Source: Halobacteriovoraceae bacterium (GTDB lineage: Bacteria; Bdellovibrionota; Bacteriovoracia; Bacteriovoracales; Bacteriovoracaceae). Taken from it: a stretch of DNA of 64,000 nt. The position numbers and the translations under genes were made by a program. Location of the stretch: contig PAMZ01000018.1 in assembly GCA_002707495.1 (NCBI GenBank), positions 328,307 to 392,306 on the forward strand. The letters are read 5' to 3'. The first letter of the stretch is position 1. The number at the start of each line of letters is the position of its first letter. The notes under the pieces were generated by a model. The model ran no database searches. It was not told where the DNA came from and worked only from the letters and a program-made list of their open reading frames with translations. Of the stretch, positions 37,760 through 46,335 are shown one piece after another.

Positions 37760-39663
37760 ACTCTATAAAGCTTTGGAATAGAGTCAATTTCTTTTAGAAC
37801 ATGTTCAAGGTTGAATCCGATTAAACTTGCAAACTCTTTTAGGGCTTCATACTTAGTGGCGTTGTCTTTTTCAACTAGCTTTAAAGCCTCATCTCTTGTG
37901 ATTAGGCCCTCCCTAATCTGATTTGACCTAAAGTCGTCAAACTCTGAGAAACCGCCAACACTATAGTAAACATAATTGTTGAACGCTGTGTGAACATCGT
38001 CCATGCGCCATTGATTCTCTCCAAATTTAGAATCAGCTTCCCAGGCATAAAGATCATTAAGAGTTCTTTCCATTTCTTGTTCTACCCAAGGGTAGTAATT
38101 GAAAAGATACAGAAAATCATCTTTTGCAATAAAGCAGTGCCAATAAGCTAAGAAATTATCCCAAATAGAACGATTCCAATAAGAAGGGTTCTTAAGAGTC
38201 TTAAGTGTATAAAACATACCGAGTTGTAGTTTTGTACTCCATCCATAGTCAAAAAGTCTTGGGTTATTTACAAGTGTTTTGTTTATCCCACAGTAACCCA
38301 CGAAAAACTCTCTCTGTTCAAGTTGAAAACCTGAACACCATACAGTTAAAGGTAAATTCTTTTCTTTTCGAATTTTGCGGCCCCAATGATACATTTCCTT
38401 ATCTCCGGCTTGAACAAAAGTCATCATGCCAAGATGTGGGTCTTTAAGAAAACCTTCGATATTGTTTCTAATATTTGCCGCTTGTCTGGGATAATTACCA
38501 CATCTGTAGATAACTTCTACGTCTAGTGCACCTGCCATTTTTGCTATATTATGCCTTGCTTTCTTTGAGGTTAGGAGCCAATCATAGGTGAACCCAACCG
38601 GGTTCATTCCAAATTCATTTTTTAACAAGTGTAACCCATAGCTACTATCTCTTCCTCCACTCAGACCTATAAGACAATCAGGCTTGCCATTTTTAGATCT
38701 GTGTTGGTCGAAAATTTTCGCTAACTTTTCTTTTCCAAGATATTTTTGTTTTTTATATTTATTACAAATACTACAAACACCATTTTTATCAAACTCAAGG
38801 AAAGGATAATTTTCTGGCAAGATACACTTTTTGCATCGTCTAATATTCTTGGGGGAGGGTGATTTGTTGATAAATTGTAGCTGCATATTATTTGAGTCAA
38901 ATCTTTTCGGGCTTGGCACTCCTGGATTGGATAGGTCTAAGTCGATAGTTGATAGACTTTCCAAGTTAATTTCTCGCAGAATAAAAGAAGGAAATTTTTC
39001 AATAACACCATTGAAATGAAAACTTTCTTTAAAATTGGTTAAAATTATTTCCTCTGATGCAAACACAATAAAATCTTCGGAGAACCTTGCAAAATAAAAA
39101 GAGCCAAAGTTTGTTGTTAAATATAAAGAGTTTTTATCATGAATGAAAAATGAGATTGCAGCAGATCCCATAATTTTATTGAACATTTCTTTCGTCGATA
39201 CTTCGATATTTTGGCTCTGACTAATTTGGTTTTCGATAAGCTTGAATAGTATTTCAGAATCAGAAGAACCACTGGAATCGAGATGATGAGCCTCTTGAAT
39301 TTCTTTGAAGTTATTTATGACACCATTATGAATACCTAGTATTTTATTCGTTTGAATCGGCTGATTATTATCCTGATTATGTTCACCACCATCAGTTACG
39401 AGTCGACAATGTCCGAGAGCTGCGATGCTTTGATTATCCCTCGATTTTAAAGATGAGTTCAAAAACTCTTCATAATCTTTACTTTTAATCATTCTTGATG
39501 AGTTAATAGGTCTTTTGTAGAGAAAAACCTCGTCTTGGTGTTTAAGTGCTACTCCGGTTGCTTGTGTTCCCCTGGGCTCGGATAGCTTCAGAAGTGAATC
39601 TAGATAAAGCTTTATTTCTTTGTTTGATTTGTTTTTTGCAACAAACCCAAAAATTCCACACAT
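37756..39663 (-). CDS. fusion of class II glutamine amidotransferase and N-acetyl sugar amidotransferase-like PP-loop enzyme
   Basis: A 635-aa two-part protein. Residues 1-230 are an Ntn-type glutaminase: the start MCGIFGF exposes the catalytic Cys, with GHCRLVTDGG, HNGVINN and SGSSDSE. Residues about 275-635 resemble WbpG/PseA-type N-acetyl sugar amidotransferases, with a zinc-knuckle-like CKKCILPE...CSICNKY and the PP-loop LSGGRDSSYG. WbpG-type enzymes usually receive ammonia from a separate HisH-like glutaminase; here the glutaminase is fused and of another class. The likely product is an amidino- or amide-modified sugar or related metabolite. Confidence 0.82.
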   Translation of the reverse strand: MCGIFGFVAKNKSNKEIKLYLDSLLKLSEPRGTQATGVALKHQDEVFLYKRPINSSRMIKSKDYEEFLNSSLKSRDNQSIAALGHCRLVTDGGEHNQDNNQPIQTNKILGIHNGVINNFKEIQEAHHLDSSGSSDSEILFKLIENQISQSQNIEVSTKEMFNKIMGSAAISFFIHDKNSLYLTTNFGSFYFARFSEDFIVFASEEIILTNFKESFHFNGVIEKFPSFILREINLESLSTIDLDLSNPGVPSPKRFDSNNMQLQFINKSPSPKNIRRCKKCILPENYPFLEFDKNGVCSICNKYKKQKYLGKEKLAKIFDQHRSKNGKPDCLIGLSGGRDSSYGLHLLKNEFGMNPVGFTYDWLLTSKKARHNIAKMAGALDVEVIYRCGNYPRQAANIRNNIEGFLKDPHLGMMTFVQAGDKEMYHWGRKIRKEKNLPLTVWCSGFQLEQREFFVGYCGINKTLVNNPRLFDYGWSTKLQLGMFYTLKTLKNPSYWNRSIWDNFLAYWHCFIAKDDFLYLFNYYPWVEQEMERTLNDLYAWEADSKFGENQWRMDDVHTAFNNYVYYSVGGFSEFDDFRSNQIREGLITRDEALKLVEKDNATKYEALKEFASLIGFNLEHVLKEIDSIPKLYRV

Positions 39664-39714
39664 AAGGATATTATAAATCGTATCTGAAAATTGGCGAGAA
39701 AAATAAGGTTGAGC

Positions 39715-40440
39715 TTACTCGTCCAACTTTAAACTAAACTTTCGGAGAGATAGAAATCTAATTTTTACCAAGTCTATTAGCATCTTTGGTGCATCTGCAT
39801 AGATTGAAAGCGTAGATTCTCCATTGTAGCGAAGTCTAACAGGAACGCTATCAACTAAAATATTAAAATGACTGGCTCTATATAGCAATTCCGCATCAAA
39901 CGCATAGCGGCTACAAACCATGTCGTTGAATAGGTCTTTAGCAATTCTAGTTTTAAAGCCCTTTAGTCCACATTGATTATCTACACCTTCAAGTCCTAAA
40001 ATGATTGAAGTTAACAATCTAAATACCGAACTAGCAATCTTTCTATGGAGTGAAACACTTGAAGTGCTTTTTCTCTCCTTATATCTATCACCAATGCTAA
40101 TTGAAAAAGACTCAAGAGACTTTAAGATGTTTTTTAAGTCTGTAAAAAAAAATGGAAAGTCGCAATCAGTATAGACAAAATATTCTGTATTGCAGTTCCG
40201 AACTCCAGTGCAGATTGAAGCTCCTTTTCCTAAGTTCACCTCATGACGAATATAGGTGGCATTAAATTTTTTGCATATCAAATAAATTTCCTCTTCTTCT
40301 TCAGACCCATCATCTACGACTATAATATTAAAAGAAACTTCGGGAGTTTCTTTTAAATTTTCAAAAAGATATTGAAGTCCACTATCTAGAAGTTCCGCAT
40401 GCTTTTTTATTGGTACGATTAACGAGGTAGACTCCAACAT
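39715..40440 (-). CDS. family 2 glycosyltransferase
   Basis: A 241-aa GT2 enzyme of the polyprenyl-phosphate sugar transferase (DPM1/GtrB) type, without the C-terminal membrane helices of GtrB. The nucleotide-binding IIVVDDGS, the metal-binding TDCDFP and the downstream NQCGLKGF are all present. It probably attaches a sugar to a lipid carrier in the same pathway as the surrounding genes. It starts 8 nt after the hydroxylase-domain gene stop. Confidence 0.88.
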   Translation of the reverse strand: MLESTSLIVPIKKHAELLDSGLQYLFENLKETPEVSFNIIVVDDGSEEEEEIYLICKKFNATYIRHEVNLGKGASICTGVRNCNTEYFVYTDCDFPFFFTDLKNILKSLESFSISIGDRYKERKSTSSVSLHRKIASSVFRLLTSIILGLEGVDNQCGLKGFKTRIAKDLFNDMVCSRYAFDAELLYRASHFNILVDSVPVRLRYNGESTLSIYADAPKMLIDLVKIRFLSLRKFSLKLDE

Positions 40441-40448
40441 AAAAAGAA

Positions 40449-43400
40449 CTAAACCTTAATCCAATTGTCAGCGAAAAACTCTTTCTCGAATACACACCCG
40501 TCGGTAATAACACTTGTTATCTTATTCTCAGGGTTATTTGCAACGATCATTGTATAAGATGTTTTGTGCTTCCATAATTGTTCGTTGTAAAAACTTGCTA
40601 TTGATTTACCTAAACTTAGGAACTGGCTATCTGCTCTTTCCTTGGTTATGAGATAATAGAGCGGATTACAGTAAAAGGCATTGGAAACCCAAATCATCGA
40701 ACTCTGATTTCTATTCAGTAAAGAGAGAAATTTATCATGTTCATTTATTAGGTCAATATGGGTGAAGTTGGCTTTTTTCAATTTTCTGATATTTTCTATG
40801 AGGTAATGAGAATCACCTTCAAAGTGATCTCTTATAATTCCTTCAAGTTGTACTTTTGCCTCATGAGCTTCGTATCTCTCTCCGGTTGATTTTGGGGATA
40901 GAGTAGCAATGAGGTTAGAAATTTCATCCACCGCCTCACATTTAACAAGTTTACTGACATAATCAATAGCTACTCTTGAGAAGTCTATAAAATGGGGATT
41001 TTTAATATCGCGACCTTTCCAGAACATCTCAGCCATTTTAATTGGTTTAAAACCAGCAGAAACGGAAACAAATGTGTCTGGTGTAAAACCTCCAAGCTCA
41101 ATAAAATCAAGATTTTCATTGTTAAAGAAAAAAGCAAGTTCAGAGAAAGCTTCTAAATCTGTTTCAATTTGCTTTCTAATATTATCGTATCGATAATCGA
41201 GTTTTTCCAAAGGGTATGCATACTCTTTGTTTGCCCTTAATTCTTCAATTACATTGAGAATCTTGAAAGAGCGTGCTAGAGATTCTATCATTAACTTTGT
41301 TCCAAAGTTATTTTCACCACTTCGCTCAAAGACATTATTTCCTGGAGATATCCAATGAGGAGTATAGTCATCGTGTACACAGGTGTCTGATTTATTGTGG
41401 GCAGGAAAAACAACCTTCTCATTATTAAAAAGATCTCCTAGGCTTATAAAGCCTAGGTCCTTCCATTTCTTTAAATCTAAAATAAGAAACTGTTCATGAA
41501 AATAGGGAATGGCACCATCTTTTTGAAAGTCCATGATATGCCCCATTGCACTCGCACCTTCTGCTTTCATAAATGCGAATGCCCGCTCTAAATCAATATT
41601 GAACTGTCTAATATTCTTAAAGTAAGTTCCTTGGCATACTAGGACAGCAAACTCGCAATTGTTTTCGTAAGCTACTGTTAAGTTTTCTTGCAGGCTTTTA
41701 AAGTCTATACGCTTGTAGGGCTTAGGAAATATAGACGCTAAAGTAGTAGTGTCTGTAACTTTCTCAGTGGTTTCTTTGTCTAGTCCATGTTCTAAAATGA
41801 AAAATTCATAATTGGATCCTGTAGACTTTGTAGAGTATCCTAAACTTTTCCACTCTGAGTAAAACATAGAATCTTGTTCCATATCTTCTACAAGTTTTAT
41901 TTTTTTATTTCCAAGTTTTTCTAAAATTTCTCGTCTAGAACTTATACCATTTTGTCTTCTAGCCATTTCAATAATTTGCTCATCTGTGAATCGAACAGGG
42001 CCATGAAATATAATGTGCATTCTCGGTTCGGAAGATCTATTCCACACCGAGTGAAATTTTCCATTATTAAAAAGAAAAACCGATCCATCGTCTGAAAAAG
42101 GGAGTTTTACAGAATATTCATTCTTTGTTCCATCCTCATTTAGGTTTGCCCAAAACTCACATCCTTCAGGCATATTAAGAGAGATGTTTACGGCCATTCC
42201 AGTGCTACCGTCTTTCATATCTCTATGAGTATGAATGATTGCTCCAGGCTCTAAGAGCATGAACCGAATCCTTTCACAAGCGGTAGTATCAGTTAAATGG
42301 TCGATAAGTCTCATTGTTTCTGGGCAGAGCTCAGCAAAAGGAGTTCTTTTGTATAATCCAACTTCGTTTTCAAGGCCATATTCTGTATGATAAGAGGTTT
42401 TTGTGAAGTCGCCGTGAACTGACTGTAAAGAAAGTGATTTCCATTGGCCGGAATCGCTTTCCATTTTACTTTGGTCATATCCTCTGTGTGTGACAAAATA
42501 AGCTAAAGCCTTATTTGCCTCATCAAGAAGTTTCGTTGAATCAAATTTTACTTCCAGGTCAATATAAGGTTTGTAGTCTAGGTGATAAAAGATCTCTCGA
42601 TCATACGGCCACTCTGCAGGTGTGTTAATATCAGGAAGGTTCTCACTCTTAGATCTAGCTTTTCTGTTAAGAAGTTTTTGCGCGAGTTCTTTTTCATATT
42701 TTTGTTTCATTCGCTCATCGACATTTACATTTTCTAAACCTTTTTTTGCAATGACATGTTTACCAGCACCAGACTTAGTAAAAGGGAGGTCGGAGATAGG
42801 GAAATCATTTGGTCCCTCCGTTCTAATGGACACAATTTTTTTGTGTTGAGCTAAAAGCTGCATAAAGGATTTTCGATCTTCTGGTTTTTCCTCAAGGCAA
42901 CCCAAATGAAGAAACCCAAAAGCTGACCTTGGGTCATCAATATCAATTTTATAGTTTTCCCATAGCCATCTCTTGCAAGGCTCTCTAAAAGATTCAGGGA
43001 AAACGAGATCATTGAGAAACATCATTTGTAACCCAGGAGTATAACAATCTTGTGGCCTAGGCTCAGATTTTCCATAGAAAGCATTGAGCGTAGGCTGCCC
43101 ACTCATACCGTAGACAACATACAAATCACCCCAGTTATAATCTGTTGTAAATTCTAAGTAGTCCTCATCTTTTAGCTCTACATGCTTTACGGGTTGAATG
43201 ATGGCCTGACAATGACTTCCATTGTTTACCACTTCAGGAAGATAAACTTCTGCTCTATGAATATTGATATTGAAATCAGTTAACGCATTCAGGACACTGC
43301 GATCTTGAGTAAAGACCTCATTGTGCGCATACTCTTCAAAGCTATCATGCATCTTCACAAGAAAATCACGGCTCATTCCGACATGAGGTTTATAGTCCAA

Positions 43401-43667
43401 TCTATCGGGCAATCCCTTTTCTTCAGCATAGGTGTTAAAAACTTTAATATTATCCTTAAGACCTTGTACTATAACCTCAATACTATCGAAGTCAGGACCG
43501 AAAAACTCACCATCTTTATCAATGTAAAAATCAGGACTTTTTAAAGAGTGATTTAAAAGTGAAAACCATTTCTTAGCAAAACTGGTATCAAAAAGTTTAT
43601 ATTTTAAAGTTAAAACTTCATTTGTTGAATCGTTCTGAAAGTCGACGTACACGTATCTATTAGCCAT
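40449..43667 (-). CDS. 1072-aa protein with central Asp/Asn beta-hydroxylase-like domain
   Basis: N-terminal domain (1-160) and C-terminal region (about 590-1072) are shared in part with the 604-aa protein at 34951-36765. Between them, at about residues 380-570, lies a jelly-roll domain resembling aspartyl/asparaginyl beta-hydroxylases: IHTHRD supplies His and Asp near residue 479, FHSVWN the second His near 540, and EPRMHII the oxoglutarate-binding Arg. This suggests an Fe(II)/2-oxoglutarate dioxygenase. No signal peptide is seen. The substrate is unknown; the neighbours suggest a sugar or peptide metabolite. Confidence 0.75.
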   Translation of the reverse strand: MANRYVYVDFQNDSTNEVLTLKYKLFDTSFAKKWFSLLNHSLKSPDFYIDKDGEFFGPDFDSIEVIVQGLKDNIKVFNTYAEEKGLPDRLDYKPHVGMSRDFLVKMHDSFEEYAHNEVFTQDRSVLNALTDFNINIHRAEVYLPEVVNNGSHCQAIIQPVKHVELKDEDYLEFTTDYNWGDLYVVYGMSGQPTLNAFYGKSEPRPQDCYTPGLQMMFLNDLVFPESFREPCKRWLWENYKIDIDDPRSAFGFLHLGCLEEKPEDRKSFMQLLAQHKKIVSIRTEGPNDFPISDLPFTKSGAGKHVIAKKGLENVNVDERMKQKYEKELAQKLLNRKARSKSENLPDINTPAEWPYDREIFYHLDYKPYIDLEVKFDSTKLLDEANKALAYFVTHRGYDQSKMESDSGQWKSLSLQSVHGDFTKTSYHTEYGLENEVGLYKRTPFAELCPETMRLIDHLTDTTACERIRFMLLEPGAIIHTHRDMKDGSTGMAVNISLNMPEGCEFWANLNEDGTKNEYSVKLPFSDDGSVFLFNNGKFHSVWNRSSEPRMHIIFHGPVRFTDEQIIEMARRQNGISSRREILEKLGNKKIKLVEDMEQDSMFYSEWKSLGYSTKSTGSNYEFFILEHGLDKETTEKVTDTTTLASIFPKPYKRIDFKSLQENLTVAYENNCEFAVLVCQGTYFKNIRQFNIDLERAFAFMKAEGASAMGHIMDFQKDGAIPYFHEQFLILDLKKWKDLGFISLGDLFNNEKVVFPAHNKSDTCVHDDYTPHWISPGNNVFERSGENNFGTKLMIESLARSFKILNVIEELRANKEYAYPLEKLDYRYDNIRKQIETDLEAFSELAFFFNNENLDFIELGGFTPDTFVSVSAGFKPIKMAEMFWKGRDIKNPHFIDFSRVAIDYVSKLVKCEAVDEISNLIATLSPKSTGERYEAHEAKVQLEGIIRDHFEGDSHYLIENIRKLKKANFTHIDLINEHDKFLSLLNRNQSSMIWVSNAFYCNPLYYLITKERADSQFLSLGKSIASFYNEQLWKHKTSYTMIVANNPENKITSVITDGCVFEKEFFADNWIKV

Positions 43668-43791
43668 TCGATTATCCTGTTTTGAGCTCTACAAATTTTA
43701 ACATATTGGGCAGATTAGAGTCTACTACTTGTAATATGAGAAAATGATAAAGTTCAATAGTAGATGATATAAATCATTTTATTGGATAATT

Positions 43792-45603
43792 TTAGTCTTT
43801 GTTAAAGACTTCAGGTTTAAAGTTTGTAATTGCGTCTAAGTTTTCTTCCCTACGCAAAATAAAATTGCCTAAAACAAGAATGTCCATTTCTGTTGAAAGA
43901 AAGCACCTAATTGCATCAATGGGAGAACATACAATTGGCTCACCCCTTACATTAAAACTTGTGTTTATTAGTATGGGATAACCAGTTACTAATTCAAATT
44001 TCTCTAATAGACACGTAATAAGTGGATTTTGCTCTGAGTTTACTGTTTGTAGTCTAGCGGAGCCATCGAGGTGAGTAATTGATGGAAAATCACTTTCGAT
44101 GTTCGATAAACTTTTAAATTCTTCACTGTCTATTTTTTTATAGCTTTTTACACGCTGAGTGAATTGCATATAGGGGTTTGAATAGTTTGGTTCGAAATAC
44201 TTATGAGCTTTACTTTCAATTGTAATGGGCGCAAATGGCCTAAATCCTTCTCTAAATTTTATCTTTAAGTTAAGTTTTTTTTGCATTGTTTGCTCAAGAG
44301 GGCTTGCAAGAATTGATCTGTTTCCTAGTGCGCGAGGTCCCCACTCCATCTTGCCTTGAAACCAGCCGAGCACTTTTCCCTCAGCCAAATCTTTGGCTAT
44401 TGACTCAATGCTTTCCACTATGACTTTTTTATTATGTTTAAGCTTAAACTTTTTTATGGACCTTAAAATTTCCTGGTCGCTATACTCTGGACCAAGGTAG
44501 GCATTAAAATGATCTTCTCTTTTTTTGTATTGCTTATCTTTAAAATAGAAACCAAGTGCAGCACCAATTGCACCACCAGCATCACCCGGAGCTGGATGAA
44601 TCCAAATATTTCGAAACAAATTCTGTTCTTTAATCTTGCTGTTCGCAACACAGTTAAGTGCTACTCCTCCGGAAAAACATAAATTTTCGGATAGTGTTAT
44701 TTCTTTTACATGTTTAGTGATTTTTAAAAGAATTTTTTCAACTGCCAATTGTGAAGCTTTTGCAAAATCACAATAAAACTGTGTTAGTTCATCTTCCTCA
44801 CTTCGTACCGAGTGTTTAAACAGTTCTTTCCACCTTTTATCGTTAATGGTTTTTAAACCGTGGTGAAATTCAAAATTTTCAAGGTTAAGTTCAATGGAAC
44901 CGTCATCAAAAGTGGTGAATAGATTCTTTTCGATGATTTCTTGGATTTTAATAGCTTCTTTGTCTCTTCCATAGGGTGCAAGTCCCATTAATTTATATTC
45001 GCCAGAGTTGATTTTAAATCCACAATAGAAAGTAAAAGCTGAATAGAGGATTCCAATCGAATGCGGAAAGTTCATTTGTTTCAAGAGCTTGTGGGAGTTT
45101 TTTGTGAATTTATAAATAGATAGAGTGGCCCATTCTCCAACACCGTCGACAACTAGAGCAGCTGACTCTTCAAATGGAGAGGTATAAAAGCAACTTGCAG
45201 CATGTGAGAAATGATGATCAGAGAACATCACTCTTTTTCCATTAAAAGAGGGGTCAATGTTTTTAAAATGCTTTTTTAATAGAGTTCTAAAGTATAGTTT
45301 TTCACCTAACCAAGAAGGCATCGCGTTTAAAAATTGTTTAAAACTCCTTGGGCTTGTTAATAAAATTGTATCAACAATTCTTTCAAACTTTTTCCAGGGC
45401 TTATCATAATAAACAATATTTTCGAGGTCATTTAGGGTAATCCCTTCTTCGGTTAAAAGAAATCGGATCGCATTAGTTGGAAAATTCGAGTCTCCCTTGA
45501 TACGAGTAAACCTTTCTTCTTGAGCTGCGAATATTACTTTTCCATTTTTAATTAAAGCTGCAGCTGAGTCATGGTAGAAGGCCGAAATACCGAGTGTATA
45601 CAT
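43792..45603 (-). CDS. O-carbamoyltransferase of the NodU/CmcH/SxtI family
   Basis: A 603-aa enzyme that transfers a carbamoyl group from carbamoyl phosphate through carbamoyl-adenylate. Motifs include FYHDSAAAL at the N-terminus, HHFSHAASCFY, GLAPYG, SGGVALNCVANSKI, HPAPGDAGGAIGAAL and WGPRALGNRSILA. I choose the ATG at 45603, overlapping the stop of the SxtJ-like gene as TAATG. Substrates in the family are sugars, antibiotics or toxins; with the adjacent SxtJ- and SxtK-like genes it resembles the saxitoxin-type trio. Confidence 0.93.
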   Translation of the reverse strand: MYTLGISAFYHDSAAALIKNGKVIFAAQEERFTRIKGDSNFPTNAIRFLLTEEGITLNDLENIVYYDKPWKKFERIVDTILLTSPRSFKQFLNAMPSWLGEKLYFRTLLKKHFKNIDPSFNGKRVMFSDHHFSHAASCFYTSPFEESAALVVDGVGEWATLSIYKFTKNSHKLLKQMNFPHSIGILYSAFTFYCGFKINSGEYKLMGLAPYGRDKEAIKIQEIIEKNLFTTFDDGSIELNLENFEFHHGLKTINDKRWKELFKHSVRSEEDELTQFYCDFAKASQLAVEKILLKITKHVKEITLSENLCFSGGVALNCVANSKIKEQNLFRNIWIHPAPGDAGGAIGAALGFYFKDKQYKKREDHFNAYLGPEYSDQEILRSIKKFKLKHNKKVIVESIESIAKDLAEGKVLGWFQGKMEWGPRALGNRSILASPLEQTMQKKLNLKIKFREGFRPFAPITIESKAHKYFEPNYSNPYMQFTQRVKSYKKIDSEEFKSLSNIESDFPSITHLDGSARLQTVNSEQNPLITCLLEKFELVTGYPILINTSFNVRGEPIVCSPIDAIRCFLSTEMDILVLGNFILRREENLDAITNFKPEVFNKD

Positions 45604-45932
45604 TACCAAGGCCTCTCGAATTGAATTTGATCACTTTCCATAATGGTGAAATTAGATTTGGTTACTAGATGTTTTTTTCGAAAAAAAGAAAATGGAATAA
45701 AAACGAGAATATAAATAATAGTGAGAACAGAAATTAATAAAAACTGCGCTATGTTTTTTACTTGAGTTTCAATCGCCAAATTTAATTTTTCGGAAAACCT
45801 TGAAAAGATAATTGTTAAGATAACAAGTCCAATTGTGTAAGCGGAGAAGCTCTGTTTTTCAACAAATAATAGATAGCCGTGAGAAACTAATAATATTTTT
45901 AAAGCCAGGTTGTTCAATTGCGCTTGGTTCAT
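45603..45932 (-). CDS. SxtJ-like membrane protein
   Basis: A 109-aa protein with about three membrane helices and a basic C-terminal segment. I place the start at the ATG at 45932, one base after the stop of the upstream 50-aa gene, not at the longer upstream frame, because that would overlap the small gene. Size, topology and place between a DUF5989/SxtK-like gene and a carbamoyltransferase match SxtJ, whose function is unknown. Confidence 0.72.
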   Translation of the reverse strand: MNQAQLNNLALKILLVSHGYLLFVEKQSFSAYTIGLVILTIIFSRFSEKLNLAIETQVKNIAQFLLISVLTIIYILVFIPFSFFRKKHLVTKSNFTIMESDQIQFERPW

Positions 45933-45933
45933 A

Positions 45934-46086
45934 TTAAAAGAGCGTGTAGATAAAGGGGGTAACTGCGGTGCTTGAAGTAAAGAATACAAGAGAGCTAATA
46001 ACCACTAGTAATACTAAAACGGGTATAAGAATCCATTTTTTTTGTTCTTTTAAGAACTGAAGATACTCTCGTAAAAATTCCATCAT
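45934..46086 (-). CDS. 50-aa DUF5989/SxtK-like membrane protein
   Basis: Translated by hand; too short for normal gene calling. It reads MMEFLREYLQFLKEQKKW, a single membrane helix, and ends in TPFIYTLF, the C-terminal signature (PFIYTLF) of DUF5989/SxtK-type proteins found next to carbamoyltransferases. It heads a three-gene unit with the SxtJ-like gene and the carbamoyltransferase, separated or overlapped by 1 nt. The start may be the first or second of two consecutive ATGs. Confidence 0.8.
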   Translation of the reverse strand: MMEFLREYLQFLKEQKKWILIPVLVLLVVISSLVFFTSSTAVTPFIYTLF

Positions 46087-46335
46087 GTTTTTATTATATA
46101 TCGCTTAAAAGTATTGGCTAGCCAGTAAACTAAATTTGTTTTAATTTCTTGATACTTACTTTGGCATGGGTGGAATATACTTAGACAAATATTAGAGGTG
46201 GGGTGATTTCGTTAGAAAAATATGCTTTTTTAAGCTTTAAATGGCATCTAAACGTTCTGTAGATTTTTTGTCTACTGTTTGGCGTTGAGGCAGAAATTAA
46301 GTGCCATTATATTGTTAAGCAAGGGAGCATCCACC

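Noticed and set aside
41437..41457. Perfect inverted repeat with 9-bp arms and 3-nt loop
   Set aside because: It is inside the coding sequence of the 1072-aa protein and encodes a sensible, conserved-looking segment (DLGFISLGDLF); no T-run follows, so not a terminator.
30558..46086. Modification cluster as a genomic island inserted at the tRNA-Ser pair
   Set aside because: No copy of either tRNA 3' end was found near 46 kb and no integrase is present, so an insertion boundary cannot be shown.
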